A stretch of 11,804 nt of DNA from Bacteroidales bacterium (GTDB lineage Bacteria; Bacteroidota; Bacteroidia; Bacteroidales; B18-G4). The stretch lies in assembly GCA_023132505.1 (NCBI GenBank), contig JAGLYE010000025.1, positions 1 through 11,804 of the forward strand, in the 5' to 3' direction. Position numbers and translations under genes: made by a program. Shown piece after piece: positions 1 to 6,419 of this stretch (positions are counted from its first letter, which is position 1; each line of letters begins with the position of its first letter). Under the pieces are notes generated by a model. The model was given only the letters and a program-made list of their open reading frames with translations. It was not told where the DNA came from and ran no database searches.

Positions 1-51
1 CAAGGCCAGGGGATTTCAAACGATCATAGCTAAAATCCCGCAAGCCTGATC

Positions 52-747
52 TTAGAAAATTTCTATTAATTCTTTCAGGCAACTGATCTCAAAAGTTACA
101 TTTTCCTTATGCCTTATGCCCTCTGGATTAAAATATACCTGATCCATGCCTATGTTGCGTGCACCGGCAATATCAATTACAAGGTCATCCCCAATAATGA
201 TGCTTTCGTCAGCTGAACAGTTTGCTTTCTCCATGGCAAAATGAAAGATGCCCGGCTCCGGCTTTTTGATGCCGGCTTCTTCAGAGGTAGTAACTGATTT
301 GAAGTAGCGGTATAATTGGGCGATATGGAATTTTTGCTCCTGGACTTCCTGGAAACCGTTCGTGATCAGGTGGAGGGGATATTTGGGTGTAAGGTATACG
401 AGGGTTTCAATGGCACCGGGAAAAAGAAATACCTTTTCGGTGTTTACCTTCACATAATCTTCCGACATCCCTATCGCGATACCATTATCGCTAATGCCAA
501 AATCAGCAAGGGTCATCTCAAAGCGTTTGATGTTCAGCACTTCTTTCAGTATCTCCCCCTTACGGTACCAGCTCCACAGCAGGTCATTGTGTTTCTCATA
601 GTGCTCCCTGAAAACTTCAAGCGAGGGCACACCCCGCCCTCCCAGCCCATATTTGCTGAACATTCTGTTAAATGAATCATCAGCACTGGCATCAAAGTCC
701 CAGATGGTACGGTCAAGGTCGAAAAATATGTGATTGTATTTTTTCAC
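52..747 (-). CDS. yjjG: YjjG-family HAD pyrimidine nucleotidase
   Basis: A 231-residue cytoplasmic haloacid dehalogenase-superfamily phosphatase. All four HAD motifs are visible: motif I FFDLDRT with nucleophile D10 and acid/base D12, motif II LITNG with T129, motif III KKPEP with K162, and motif IV GDD at 186-188 with a further Asp at 192. The DLDRTIWDFDASA start is typical of the YjjG group, which in E. coli dephosphorylates noncanonical pyrimidine nucleotides and is thought to clean the nucleotide pool; that role here is inferred by family. The start codon is GTG (747-745), supported by the usual MKKYxHIFFDLD beginning. No Shine-Dalgarno is visible. A TAGTTTTG (760-753) fits a -7 element, but no -33 partner is seen and it would make the message almost leaderless. 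The gene is divergent from the SPFH operon. Downstream, a weak inverted repeat (10-16 with 33-39) lacks a T tract. Confidence 0.92.
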   Translation of the reverse strand: MKKYNHIFFDLDRTIWDFDASADDSFNRMFSKYGLGGRGVPSLEVFREHYEKHNDLLWSWYRKGEILKEVLNIKRFEMTLADFGISDNGIAIGMSEDYVKVNTEKVFLFPGAIETLVYLTPKYPLHLITNGFQEVQEQKFHIAQLYRYFKSVTTSEEAGIKKPEPGIFHFAMEKANCSADESIIIGDDLVIDIAGARNIGMDQVYFNPEGIRHKENVTFEISCLKELIEIF

Positions 748-766
748 TGCTGCAAAACTAAATCAA

Positions 767-801
767 AGTTTTGAATTTTTAGTTTTAAGTTTTAAATTGT
801 T
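767..801. repeat. Tandem heptad repeat, AGTTTTA type
   Basis: Five consecutive 7-base units read AGTTTTG, AATTTTT, AGTTTTA, AGTTTTA, AATTGTT. It is AT-rich and degenerate, but the 7-base register holds throughout. It sits between the divergent nucleotidase and SPFH genes, directly against the palindrome that follows. Other intergenic regions in this window carry heptad repeats of different sequence. Confidence 0.55.
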
Positions 802-908
802 CTTGCCACAAAGGCACAGTCTTTCCGCTAAGGCGGAAAGCACAGAGTTTCACAGCAATTCTGTTTGTCAACTGTGGTACTCTGTGTATTCTGTGTCTCT
901 GTGGCAAG
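802..908. repeat. Imperfect palindromic intergenic element
   Basis: Terminal arms 802-819 (CTTGCCACAAAGGCACAG) and 891-908 pair at 16 of 18 positions, with both mismatches allowing G-U pairing in one RNA strand. Inside are a perfect 8-bp hairpin with loop TAAG (821-828 with 833-840) and a perfect 7-bp pair CACAGAG/CTCTGTG (841-847 with 880-886). The whole could fold into one long branched hairpin. Similar CCACAAAGGCACAGAG-type repeats are common between genes in Bacteroidota. It encodes nothing and could be a MITE-like or REP-like element. Function is unknown. Confidence 0.7.
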
Positions 909-924
909 TATTTTTAATAAAAAC

Positions 925-955
925 TTGACAAACGCGTTTTAATGCGTTACATTTG
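925..955 (+). promoter_or_regulatory. Bacteroidota-type promoter of the SPFH operon
   Basis: TTG of TTGACA at 925-930 is the -33 element and TACATTTG at 948-955 matches the TAnnTTTG -7 consensus exactly. The 20-base spacing fits. Transcription should begin near 960-963, leaving a leader of about 40 nt. The spacer holds a small inverted repeat AACGC (931-935) / GCGTT (944-948). Confidence 0.82.
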
Positions 956-974
956 TGATATCAAAATGATATCA
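956..974. promoter_or_regulatory. Twin TGATATCA operator over the transcription start
   Basis: Two identical perfect 8-bp palindromes, TGATATCA at 956-963 and 967-974, are separated by AAA. Their centres are 11 bp apart, one helical turn, so both face the same side of the DNA. They start one base after the -7 element and cover the expected transcription start, so a bound protein should repress. Arc-type ribbon-helix-helix repressors bind such paired subsites cooperatively as two dimers, and the operon's second gene encodes a protein of that class. Autorepression is therefore the simplest reading; the binding itself is inferred. Confidence 0.72.
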
Positions 975-1002
975 AATAAATATTAATTTAAATTGTTAGG
1001 AA

Positions 1003-1854
1003 ATGAAAGAAAAAAATAATTTACCGCTGAACGGCTACTTTGCCTTCATCCTGATTATTGGTATGATCGGGTTTTCTGTATATATGATGGTGGCATTCGA
1101 GCAATTTTGGTGGGCCATTATGGGAGGTTTCGGCCTGTTCTTCCTTGGAGGATTAATGGTGGTTAACCCCAATGAGTCAATGGTCTTGGTTTTGTTTGGT
1201 GCTTACAAGGGCACGGTCAAGAAAAATGGCTTTTTCTGGGTGAACCCGTTCTTCACGAGAAAAAAGATCTCACTGCGAGCACGAAACCTCGACAGTGCTC
1301 CTATTAAGGTAAATGATAAGGTAGGAAACCCTATTATGATTGGCATCGTCCTGGTATGGCGTGTTGAGAATACCTACAATGCGGCTTTTGAAGTCGATGA
1401 TTATGTTCACTTTGTAGACATCCAAACTGAAGCTGCCATCCGTAAACTGGCCGGGCATTATCCTTATGATAATTTCGATGATGAAATGGCCGAGGTCACA
1501 CTTCGTTCGGGTGGGGAAGAAGTAAATCATGTTTTGGAAGATGAGATCCGTGAACGCTTGGATATTGCAGGTATTCATGTGATTGAAGCGCGTATCAGTT
1601 ACCTGGCATATGCAGCGGAAATTGCCAGTGCTATGTTGCGCAGGCAGCAGGCAACAGCTATTGTTGCAGCCCGGATAAAGATTGTTGAAGGCGCAGTGAG
1701 TATGGTTGAAATGGCCCTGGAGCAGTTGAATAAGAAAAAAGTGATTGAAATGGATGAAGATAAAAAAGCCACTATGATCAGCAACCTCATGGTTGTTCTT
1801 TGTTCAGATAAAGATGCTACACCTGTTGTGAATACAGGGACACTCCATCAATAA
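1003..1854 (+). CDS. SPFH/band-7 membrane protein
   Basis: A 283-residue SPFH (stomatin/prohibitin/flotillin/HflK) protein. Two hydrophobic segments (about 11-31 and 35-54) anchor it as a membrane hairpin. They are followed by a VVNPNES turn and an SPFH domain to about residue 200, then a helical tail rich in Ala, Glu and Lys (about 205-262). The C-terminus carries NLMVVLCSD and VVNTGTL, which I recall as conserved in SPFH proteins paired with a small Arc-like protein in other phyla. SPFH proteins oligomerise into membrane scaffolds or microdomains; this subgroup's function is not known to me. The ATG is preceded by TTAGGAA, a weak ribosome site. The gene is first in an operon, two bases before the RHH gene, under the promoter and twin operator at 925-974. 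There is no NfeD partner or protease domain nearby. Confidence 0.9.
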   Translation: MKEKNNLPLNGYFAFILIIGMIGFSVYMMVAFEQFWWAIMGGFGLFFLGGLMVVNPNESMVLVLFGAYKGTVKKNGFFWVNPFFTRKKISLRARNLDSAPIKVNDKVGNPIMIGIVLVWRVENTYNAAFEVDDYVHFVDIQTEAAIRKLAGHYPYDNFDDEMAEVTLRSGGEEVNHVLEDEIRERLDIAGIHVIEARISYLAYAAEIASAMLRRQQATAIVAARIKIVEGAVSMVEMALEQLNKKKVIEMDEDKKATMISNLMVVLCSDKDATPVVNTGTLHQ

Positions 1855-1856
1855 AT

Positions 1857-2006
1857 ATGGCAAAAAAGAAACCATTCGTTTTAAGGCTGAATCCCGAAAC
1901 CCTCGAGAGAGTGGAGAAGTGGGCTGTTGATGAGTTCCGCAGTACCAATGGGCAGTTGGAGTGGATTATTGATAATGCTCTGCGGCAGGCCAGGCGGAAG
2001 AAATAG
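1857..2006 (+). CDS. Arc-like ribbon-helix-helix DNA-binding protein
   Basis: A 49-residue protein too short for usual ORF cut-offs. It begins two bases after the SPFH stop, so translation is probably coupled. The pattern is ribbon-helix-helix: a basic start and strand (KKKPFVLRL, residues 3-11), helix A (about 13-27, PETLERVEKWAVDEF), a turn RSTNGQ like the GRSVNS of phage P22 Arc, and helix B (about 31-46) ending in a basic tail. In this fold two strands pair in a dimer and lie in the major groove; R10 and nearby residues would contact bases. The likely role is repressor of its own operon at the TGATATCA pair (956-974). The TAG stop overlaps the first base of the GATTGTC heptad array. The fold call is strong; the target is inferred. 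Confidence 0.88.
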   Translation: MAKKKPFVLRLNPETLERVEKWAVDEFRSTNGQLEWIIDNALRQARRKK

Positions 2007-2165
2007 ATTGTCGATTATCGATTGTCGATTGGGGGATTTTCGATCGCATATAAGATATATGATTTGCAATTTGAGATGTATTTTCGATATCGAATATCTA
2101 CAATTATTTCTACAATCACCAAATCTCAAATCCTATCGGCAATCGACAATCGACAATCGACAATC
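2006..2165. repeat. Inverted heptad-repeat element between convergent genes
   Basis: The left arm (2006-2031) reads GATTGTC, GATTATC, GATTGTC, GATTG. The right arm (2140-2165) reads CAATC then three GACAATC, the reverse complement. Between them are an inverted pair ATTTGAGAT (2069-2077) / ATCTCAAAT (2123-2131) and a palindrome TCGATATCGA (2084-2093). The element could fold into one stem of about 160 nt. It fills the gap between the converging RHH and orphan genes and may end transcription from both sides, although there is no T tract. Bases 2026-2044, reversed, match 2875-2893 with one mismatch, so this arm is an inverted member of the same repeat family as the copy near 2900. Confidence 0.75.
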
Positions 2166-2189
2166 GCCCAATCAGAACCGCATTACCTG
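2140..2189 (+). repeat. Direct repeat copy A (GACAATC array plus 24-bp tail)
   Basis: CAATC and three GACAATC units are followed by a 24-base tail at 2166-2189 that starts GCCCAATCAGAACCGCATT. The same structure occurs at 2888-2943 with four heptads, and the tails match at 23 of 24 bases. The two copies bracket the 2183-2845 gene. Read on the minus strand, this tail still encodes Q-V-M-R-F-stop, a near copy of the last codons of the radical SAM gene. Confidence 0.8.
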
Positions 2190-2845
2190 TTTGCAATAAT
2201 ATTTTCCAGTGAGTCAATTCTCTGAACAGCTTCTTGTAGTTCCTGATTAAGGTGAACAAGATATGAGGCTAAAAATTCGTTTTCTCCGATTTTACGAATC
2301 TTAATATCATTCACTGTCAAAATCCCCTCTTTACTCACAGTAAGATTTTTTGTATCGATAAGTACTTCATTGAAGTTATTGAATTCCATGAACACTTTGC
2401 TTTCATTTGCAAATATTATAGATCGAACATTTTCATCAGTGTACGATGGAATAGAAAAAATCAGATTACCCTCGCCTACCTTTCTGATTATTGCATCTCT
2501 GGGTTTGGCCAGGTCTGAAAAATGCTTTTTCCCTGAAGCTACTGCAAATTCCAATGCCCCATGATTCTTGCTAACCACTTTTAACAGGGGGTCTTTCGAC
2601 TTGTATACTTCAAAAGCAGTTCCAATTTTATAGGCTTGACCAATGTATGCCTGAGCAGTAGAATCTGATTCCTCTAATTCCCCTGAACCAATATATTCAT
2701 TTGAGTTTATTCCGGAATGAATGCTAACCCGATTACTCCAGTAAATCTTCGAATAAGCGTAATTAATTCCTAATGAAATGACTATGATCAAGAGAATGTT
2801 TGCTGAAAGCAGTGAAATTAATTGCTTGGTTTTAATTTTTATCAT
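2183..2845 (-). CDS. Membrane-anchored orphan protein
   Basis: A 220-residue protein of unknown function. A basic N-terminus is followed by one hydrophobic segment (about 9-30), read as a signal anchor with the rest outside the cytoplasm. The body is rich in short beta-prone stretches (GNLIFSIPSY, SIIFANESKVFMEF, LIDTKNLTVSKEGILTV) and ends in an amphipathic helix, likely a short coiled coil (about 190-218, LNQELQEAVQRIDSLENI). Beta-rich repeats plus a terminal coiled coil recall trimeric fibre tips, but similarity is too loose to assign a family. The start is ATG in an AT-rich context without a Shine-Dalgarno or clear promoter. The gene is bracketed by two direct repeats (2140-2189 and 2888-2943), which suggests it was inserted beside the radical SAM gene. 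Confidence 0.75.
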   Translation of the reverse strand: MIKIKTKQLISLLSANILLIIVISLGINYAYSKIYWSNRVSIHSGINSNEYIGSGELEESDSTAQAYIGQAYKIGTAFEVYKSKDPLLKVVSKNHGALEFAVASGKKHFSDLAKPRDAIIRKVGEGNLIFSIPSYTDENVRSIIFANESKVFMEFNNFNEVLIDTKNLTVSKEGILTVNDIKIRKIGENEFLASYLVHLNQELQEAVQRIDSLENIIANR

Positions 2846-2874
2846 GAGTTATTATTTATTAATTGATCATTACT

Positions 2875-2943
2875 TCGAAAATCCCCAAATCGACAATCGA
2901 CAATCGACAATCGACAATCGCCCAATCAGAACCGCATTCCCTG
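2875..2943 (+). repeat. Direct repeat copy B (GACAATC array plus 24-bp tail)
   Basis: A lead TCGAAAATCCCC is followed by four perfect GACAATC units (2892-2919) and a 24-base tail (2920-2943). The tail runs into the 3' end of the radical SAM gene and supplies its last five codons and stop. The lead plus first heptad (2875-2893) matches the reverse of 2026-2044 with one mismatch. The copy lies between the start of the orphan gene and the end of the radical SAM gene. Confidence 0.8.
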
Positions 2944-3861
2944 GAATGCGTTTCTGATTTCCAGCTCTGCTTCCACCATCTCAACGATCTTCTCATTTCG
3001 AACGTTTCCCCATCCCGGATCTACCCTAAAACGTGGAGGGACCTCGCCGGCGAAGCGCTCTATGATGAATTCAGGGTTCAGTTGTTCGATAAAATCTACC
3101 ATAAAGGAGATATAATCGTTTAATTCAAAGAATTTGAAACGATCAGGGCTTTCATTGTATTCCTTTTCCATCTTTGTTCCTTTGATGATCTGCAGCTGAT
3201 GAAACTTGATGTTGGTCAAGGGGAGTTTTGATAGGATGGCTGCTTCCGCCATCATCTCTTCCCTGCTCTCGCCGGGAAGCCCAAAGATCAGATGTGCACC
3301 GGTTTTAAGTCCTGCCGCAGCTGTTTTTATAACTGCTTCTTTGCTGACTTCAAAAGAATGGCCCCTGTTGATGCTGACAAGGGTCTTGTCATAACAGGAT
3401 TCTATACCATATTCGATGATCACATAATGACTTTTGGCGAGTTTACTGAAGTATTCCAGTTTTTCATCATCGATACAGTCGGGGCGGGTGCCGATCACAA
3501 TACCGGCAATTTCCGGGAATAACAGGGCCTGATCGTAAATCCTTTTCAACTCTTCCAGGGGAGCATAAGTGTTGGAATATGGCTGGAAATACGCAAGGAA
3601 CTTGCCGGGCTTCTTATACCGCCAGGCATGGAACTCCATCCCTTCCCTGATCTGTTGCTCCACCGATTTGGAGGGATTGCAATAAGATGGGTTGAATGCA
3701 TCATTGTTACAATAGGTACAACCACCCCGGCCCTTGCTGCCATCCCGGTTCGGACAGGTGAACCCGGCATCGATGCTCAGCTTCTGAACTCTTTCTCCAA
3801 ATAGCTTTTTAAAATAATTGGAATATGCATTAAATCTTCTATTATGTCCCCAGGCATACAT
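2926..3861 (-). CDS. YhcC/TIGR01212-family radical SAM protein
   Basis: A 311-residue radical SAM enzyme. The cluster cysteines are in the family's wide arrangement, C36 of FTCPNRDG then C48 and C51 of GGCTYC (C-x11-C-x2-C). Other family marks are YAWGHNRRFNAYSNYFKKLFG at the start (begins M-Y-A-W), the GTRPDC and EYGIES segments, NRGHSF, and HLIFGLPGE. E. coli YhcC is similar in length. A Gram-positive relative, YtqA (MnmL), acts in tRNA wobble-uridine modification, so a tRNA role is possible but unproven here. An in-frame ATG 39 codons upstream (3978) exists. That extension would run through a terminator and into the lipoprotein gene and lacks family sequence, so the start at 3861 is preferred. 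No clear promoter lies between the terminator and the start. The last codons fall inside repeat copy B. Confidence 0.9.
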   Translation of the reverse strand: MYAWGHNRRFNAYSNYFKKLFGERVQKLSIDAGFTCPNRDGSKGRGGCTYCNNDAFNPSYCNPSKSVEQQIREGMEFHAWRYKKPGKFLAYFQPYSNTYAPLEELKRIYDQALLFPEIAGIVIGTRPDCIDDEKLEYFSKLAKSHYVIIEYGIESCYDKTLVSINRGHSFEVSKEAVIKTAAAGLKTGAHLIFGLPGESREEMMAEAAILSKLPLTNIKFHQLQIIKGTKMEKEYNESPDRFKFFELNDYISFMVDFIEQLNPEFIIERFAGEVPPRFRVDPGWGNVRNEKIVEMVEAELEIRNAFQGMRF

Positions 3862-3874
3862 ATACAGCGAAGAT

Positions 3875-3905
3875 AAAAAAAAGCAGGACCACCGGCCCTG
3901 CTTTT
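3875..3905 (-). terminator. Intrinsic terminator after the lipoprotein gene
   Basis: A perfect 9-bp stem, AAAAGCAGG (3879-3887) with CCTGCTTTT (3897-3905), has a 9-base loop. On the minus strand it is followed by a run of eight T (3882-3875, part of it in the stem). It ends the transporter-lipoprotein transcript. It lies only 13 bases before the radical SAM start codon. Confidence 0.85.
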
Positions 3906-3922
3906 GAAATGCATAGATTATT

Positions 3923-4423
3923 TTATTCAGGCTCGATGCCTTCAGGTTCATCTCCTGGCATCGTGTCGGGGATTTCAATAACTTCCGGTTCTATTGTCTT
4001 CAATAGAGTATCATCCCTTACTTCAATAGAGATTTTCTGAATAGAAAGCCCCAGTTGGTCATAGCCCTCACAGTCTTTTAAAAAGACGACAGTGTCGGCC
4101 AATACATCATATTTATCTTTGTATTCTTTCCGTAATGCAATGAAGTATTTATCTCTTGCATACCTCTTGATATTGAGGTTATTGATGATGGCTAAACGTT
4201 CGAATACTTTCCCGATGGCCTCGATCTCTTCAGCGTCAAGCACATTGTCTTTTCCCGCTTCAAGTTGCATATCGGTAAGCTTCTTGCTTAATTGGTAGGA
4301 TGCCTCAATGGCATTCTTAACCTCTGCTGAAGCCTTTGAAGTATCAATTTTCCCCTTTTTGCCACACGACACAACTGCCAGGGCAAGGAGTATGATTGTT
4401 ATGATTGATGTTAACTTTTTCAT
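3923..4423 (-). CDS. Small lipoprotein of unknown function
   Basis: A 166-residue secreted lipoprotein. The signal peptide MKKLTSIITIILLALAVVSC ends in lipobox VVSC with lipidated C20 followed by GKKGK, so it is anchored to a membrane facing the periplasm or cell surface. The mature part is helical and charged (about 35-110), then a beta-prone stretch, and ends in an acidic Pro/Glu-rich tail (EVIEIPDTMPGDEPEGIEPE). A DNVLDAEE segment looks like an EF-hand loop but does not fit the consensus. I do not recognise a family. A TTG-initiated extension by eight codons to 4447 is possible, but the ATG at 4423 begins a normal signal peptide. It lies 24 bases after the transporter stop, in the same operon, and a terminator follows. 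A role beside peptide uptake is only contextual. Confidence 0.82.
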   Translation of the reverse strand: MKKLTSIITIILLALAVVSCGKKGKIDTSKASAEVKNAIEASYQLSKKLTDMQLEAGKDNVLDAEEIEAIGKVFERLAIINNLNIKRYARDKYFIALRKEYKDKYDVLADTVVFLKDCEGYDQLGLSIQKISIEVRDDTLLKTIEPEVIEIPDTMPGDEPEGIEPE

Positions 4424-4447
4424 AGCTATTGTTTTTTTATATTTCAA

Positions 4448-6313
4448 CTATTTTGTGGCCCTTTCCAGGCGTTTCATGATTGCGAATATAAATACCGCGG
4501 AAATAATACAACACAGTACAAAGATTGCCCACAATTGCCATAGGTCTATTTTTTCCCATAATGTACTTCCAACAAAAAGAAGTTTGTTTCCAACCGCCGT
4601 TGCCAGTAGCCAGCCACCTTGCATAAGGCCCTGGAACCTGGAAGGAGATACTTTCGAAACAAATGAAATACCCATCGGACTGAGGAATAGCTCAGCAATG
4701 GTTAAAACAAGATAGGTGTTGATCAACCAATAGACCGTGACCCTTTCGGGGGATGGTGTGCCTGCTAATGAGGCCGGTGATTCAAGTCCCATTGAACCGA
4801 CGATCATCACCACAAATCCAAGTCCTGCCAGGATCATCCCAATACCAATCTTACGTGGTGTAGAGGGCTCGATATTCCTTTTCCGCAGCCAGGCGAACAA
4901 GAAAAGTATTACCGGAGTAAGGAATACAATAAATATCGGGTTAAATGATTGGAAGATCTCAGGTTCGATAGCGTTAAGTGCATCGAAGTTTGAGTAAAGA
5001 TAATAGCCGATACCACCACCGGCAGCCATAGCTGCTAGTCCGATAAACTTATTTCTTACTTTGTTCTTTCTCTTTACAACCTGCACCATTCCGAGTATAA
5101 AGGCGAAGATGCACAAAAGGGATGGAAGCGTAAACAGCATATTGGTTAATGGTGCAACCATGTCTGCAGTGTAATCACGCGCAAACATTGACAAGGTTAG
5201 TCCATTTTGGTGGAATGACATCCAGAAGAAGATCACCACAATGAACACCAATATCAATGCATTCAGGCGAGGCCGCTCTGCCTTTGTAGAACTCATATAA
5301 ATCCATGAAACGAAGGCAAAGAATAGACCGACAGCCATACCCAGTGAGAAATCGTTGAAAAGGAAGTGGAACAATACAGCAGTAGCGGCCATCATACCTA
5401 ATGATACTCCTACCTTGATCAGTTTTCCGGCACCAATCGTAACTGTAGCTTTTTCTTTTGCAGATTTAACTTCTTCTTTAGCTTGTATCTTTTTATCAGG
5501 TAACATTCGTTTAAAGAATGTAAAGATTACCATACTGATGATCATGGCTCCTGCTGCAATACCAAAAGCGTAGTTATAACCTGTTGCAAATGATTCGAGA
5601 TAATCTTTTACAAATGTGGTTAAACTTGTAAAATCGGCATTTGCCATCATGTCGCTTGAGATCTTCGCGAATCCGGGCAGTTCTTTAGCTCCCTTGAGAA
5701 TCTCATCAGCTCCTGTATAGTCTATGGTGTTAATAAGTGGTAATTCCCCAATATTAAACTTTGCAGCATATGACTGGAGGTCGGCACTGTATGAGAAGCC
5801 CTGCGACCTGAGATACCAGTTCCTGATGCCATTGGCCGCAAATGGAGCAACCAATGCGCCCATGTTGATCCCCATATAGAAAACACTGAAAGCGGAATCC
5901 CTTAACTTTTCATATTTCGGGTTATCATACATCTGCCCAACAATTGCCTGGAGGTTTCCTTTGAAGAGACCATTACCAAGTGCAATTACCGATAATCCGA
6001 TTATCGTAATTGGGTAAGCCATTTCCTGGAACGGCACAGTCATGATAATATAACCGCCAAGCATGGTAATAATTCCAAATAGAATAGTGCCCTTATAATT
6101 TTTTGTACCATCGGCGATTAAACCACCAATCAATGCTGCGCCATAAATACCAAAGTAAAACCAGCTGTATACTTCACCAGCTGAGGTAGCACTCATATTG
6201 AATTTAGCTTGCAAGTAAAAAACTAAACAGGCCATCATGGTGTAAAAGCCAAACCTTTCTCCCATATTGGCGAAAAAGGCGACCAAAAGTCCTTTCGGAT
6301 GTCCTTTTAACAT
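4448..6313 (-). CDS. POT/PTR2-family peptide transporter
   Basis: A 621-residue inner-membrane transporter of the proton-dependent oligopeptide (POT, MFS) family, importing di- and tripeptides with protons. The first helix has the family signature in the form ANMGERFGFY (residues 15-24). The usual E1xxE2R motif is NxxER here (N16, E19, R20), so the first glutamate is missing; I recall this as a feature of a Bacteroidota subgroup beginning GHPKGL. Further signs are GGLIADGTKNYKGTI after helix 2, FSVFYMGINMGALVAP in helices 4-5, and SPMGISFVSKVSPSRFQGLMQG near the end. It is longer than typical bacterial POT proteins (about 450-500). The extra length includes a polar insert of about 75 residues (about 165-240) before the next helix and added central helices. 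It is first in its operon, with a good promoter at 6409-6380. Confidence 0.92.
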   Translation of the reverse strand: MLKGHPKGLLVAFFANMGERFGFYTMMACLVFYLQAKFNMSATSAGEVYSWFYFGIYGAALIGGLIADGTKNYKGTILFGIITMLGGYIIMTVPFQEMAYPITIIGLSVIALGNGLFKGNLQAIVGQMYDNPKYEKLRDSAFSVFYMGINMGALVAPFAANGIRNWYLRSQGFSYSADLQSYAAKFNIGELPLINTIDYTGADEILKGAKELPGFAKISSDMMANADFTSLTTFVKDYLESFATGYNYAFGIAAGAMIISMVIFTFFKRMLPDKKIQAKEEVKSAKEKATVTIGAGKLIKVGVSLGMMAATAVLFHFLFNDFSLGMAVGLFFAFVSWIYMSSTKAERPRLNALILVFIVVIFFWMSFHQNGLTLSMFARDYTADMVAPLTNMLFTLPSLLCIFAFILGMVQVVKRKNKVRNKFIGLAAMAAGGGIGYYLYSNFDALNAIEPEIFQSFNPIFIVFLTPVILFLFAWLRKRNIEPSTPRKIGIGMILAGLGFVVMIVGSMGLESPASLAGTPSPERVTVYWLINTYLVLTIAELFLSPMGISFVSKVSPSRFQGLMQGGWLLATAVGNKLLFVGSTLWEKIDLWQLWAIFVLCCIISAVFIFAIMKRLERATK

Positions 6314-6379
6314 AGTATAATTTTTTGGTTAGTATTAGTTTATATGTAAATCTTTGAATTTATTTTTATGAATAGCCTA

Positions 6380-6409
6380 CAAAAATAATTAAAATAATAA
6401 GTTATGCAA
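6380..6409 (-). promoter_or_regulatory. Bacteroidota-type promoter of the transporter operon
   Basis: On the minus strand TTG (6409-6407) is followed after 19 bases by TATTTTTG (6387-6380), an exact TAnnTTTG -7 match. The expected transcription start is near 6374, giving an AT-rich leader of about 60 nt before the ATG at 6313. Confidence 0.78.
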
Positions 6410-6419
6410 GGAGAATTAT

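Noticed and set aside
316..675. Plus-strand open frame opposite the nucleotidase
   Set aside because: It is a shadow of a gene with all four HAD motifs and has no recognisable domain or promoter.
2140..2919. CRISPR array from the GACAATC repeats
   Set aside because: Units are 7 bases and directly joined with no spacers, and no cas genes are present.
3862..3978. N-terminal extension of the radical SAM protein by 39 codons from an upstream ATG
   Set aside because: It runs through the terminator hairpin and into the end of the lipoprotein gene, and the family's conserved start begins at M-Y-A-W-G-H-N at 3861.
4190..4260. EF-hand calcium site in the lipoprotein (DNVLDAEE)
   Set aside because: The loop does not have the D-x-D-x-D/N-G spacing and ligands needed.
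4424..4447. Lipoprotein start at TTG 4447
   Set aside because: The ATG at 4423 begins a standard MKKL signal peptide; the extra eight codons add nothing recognisable.
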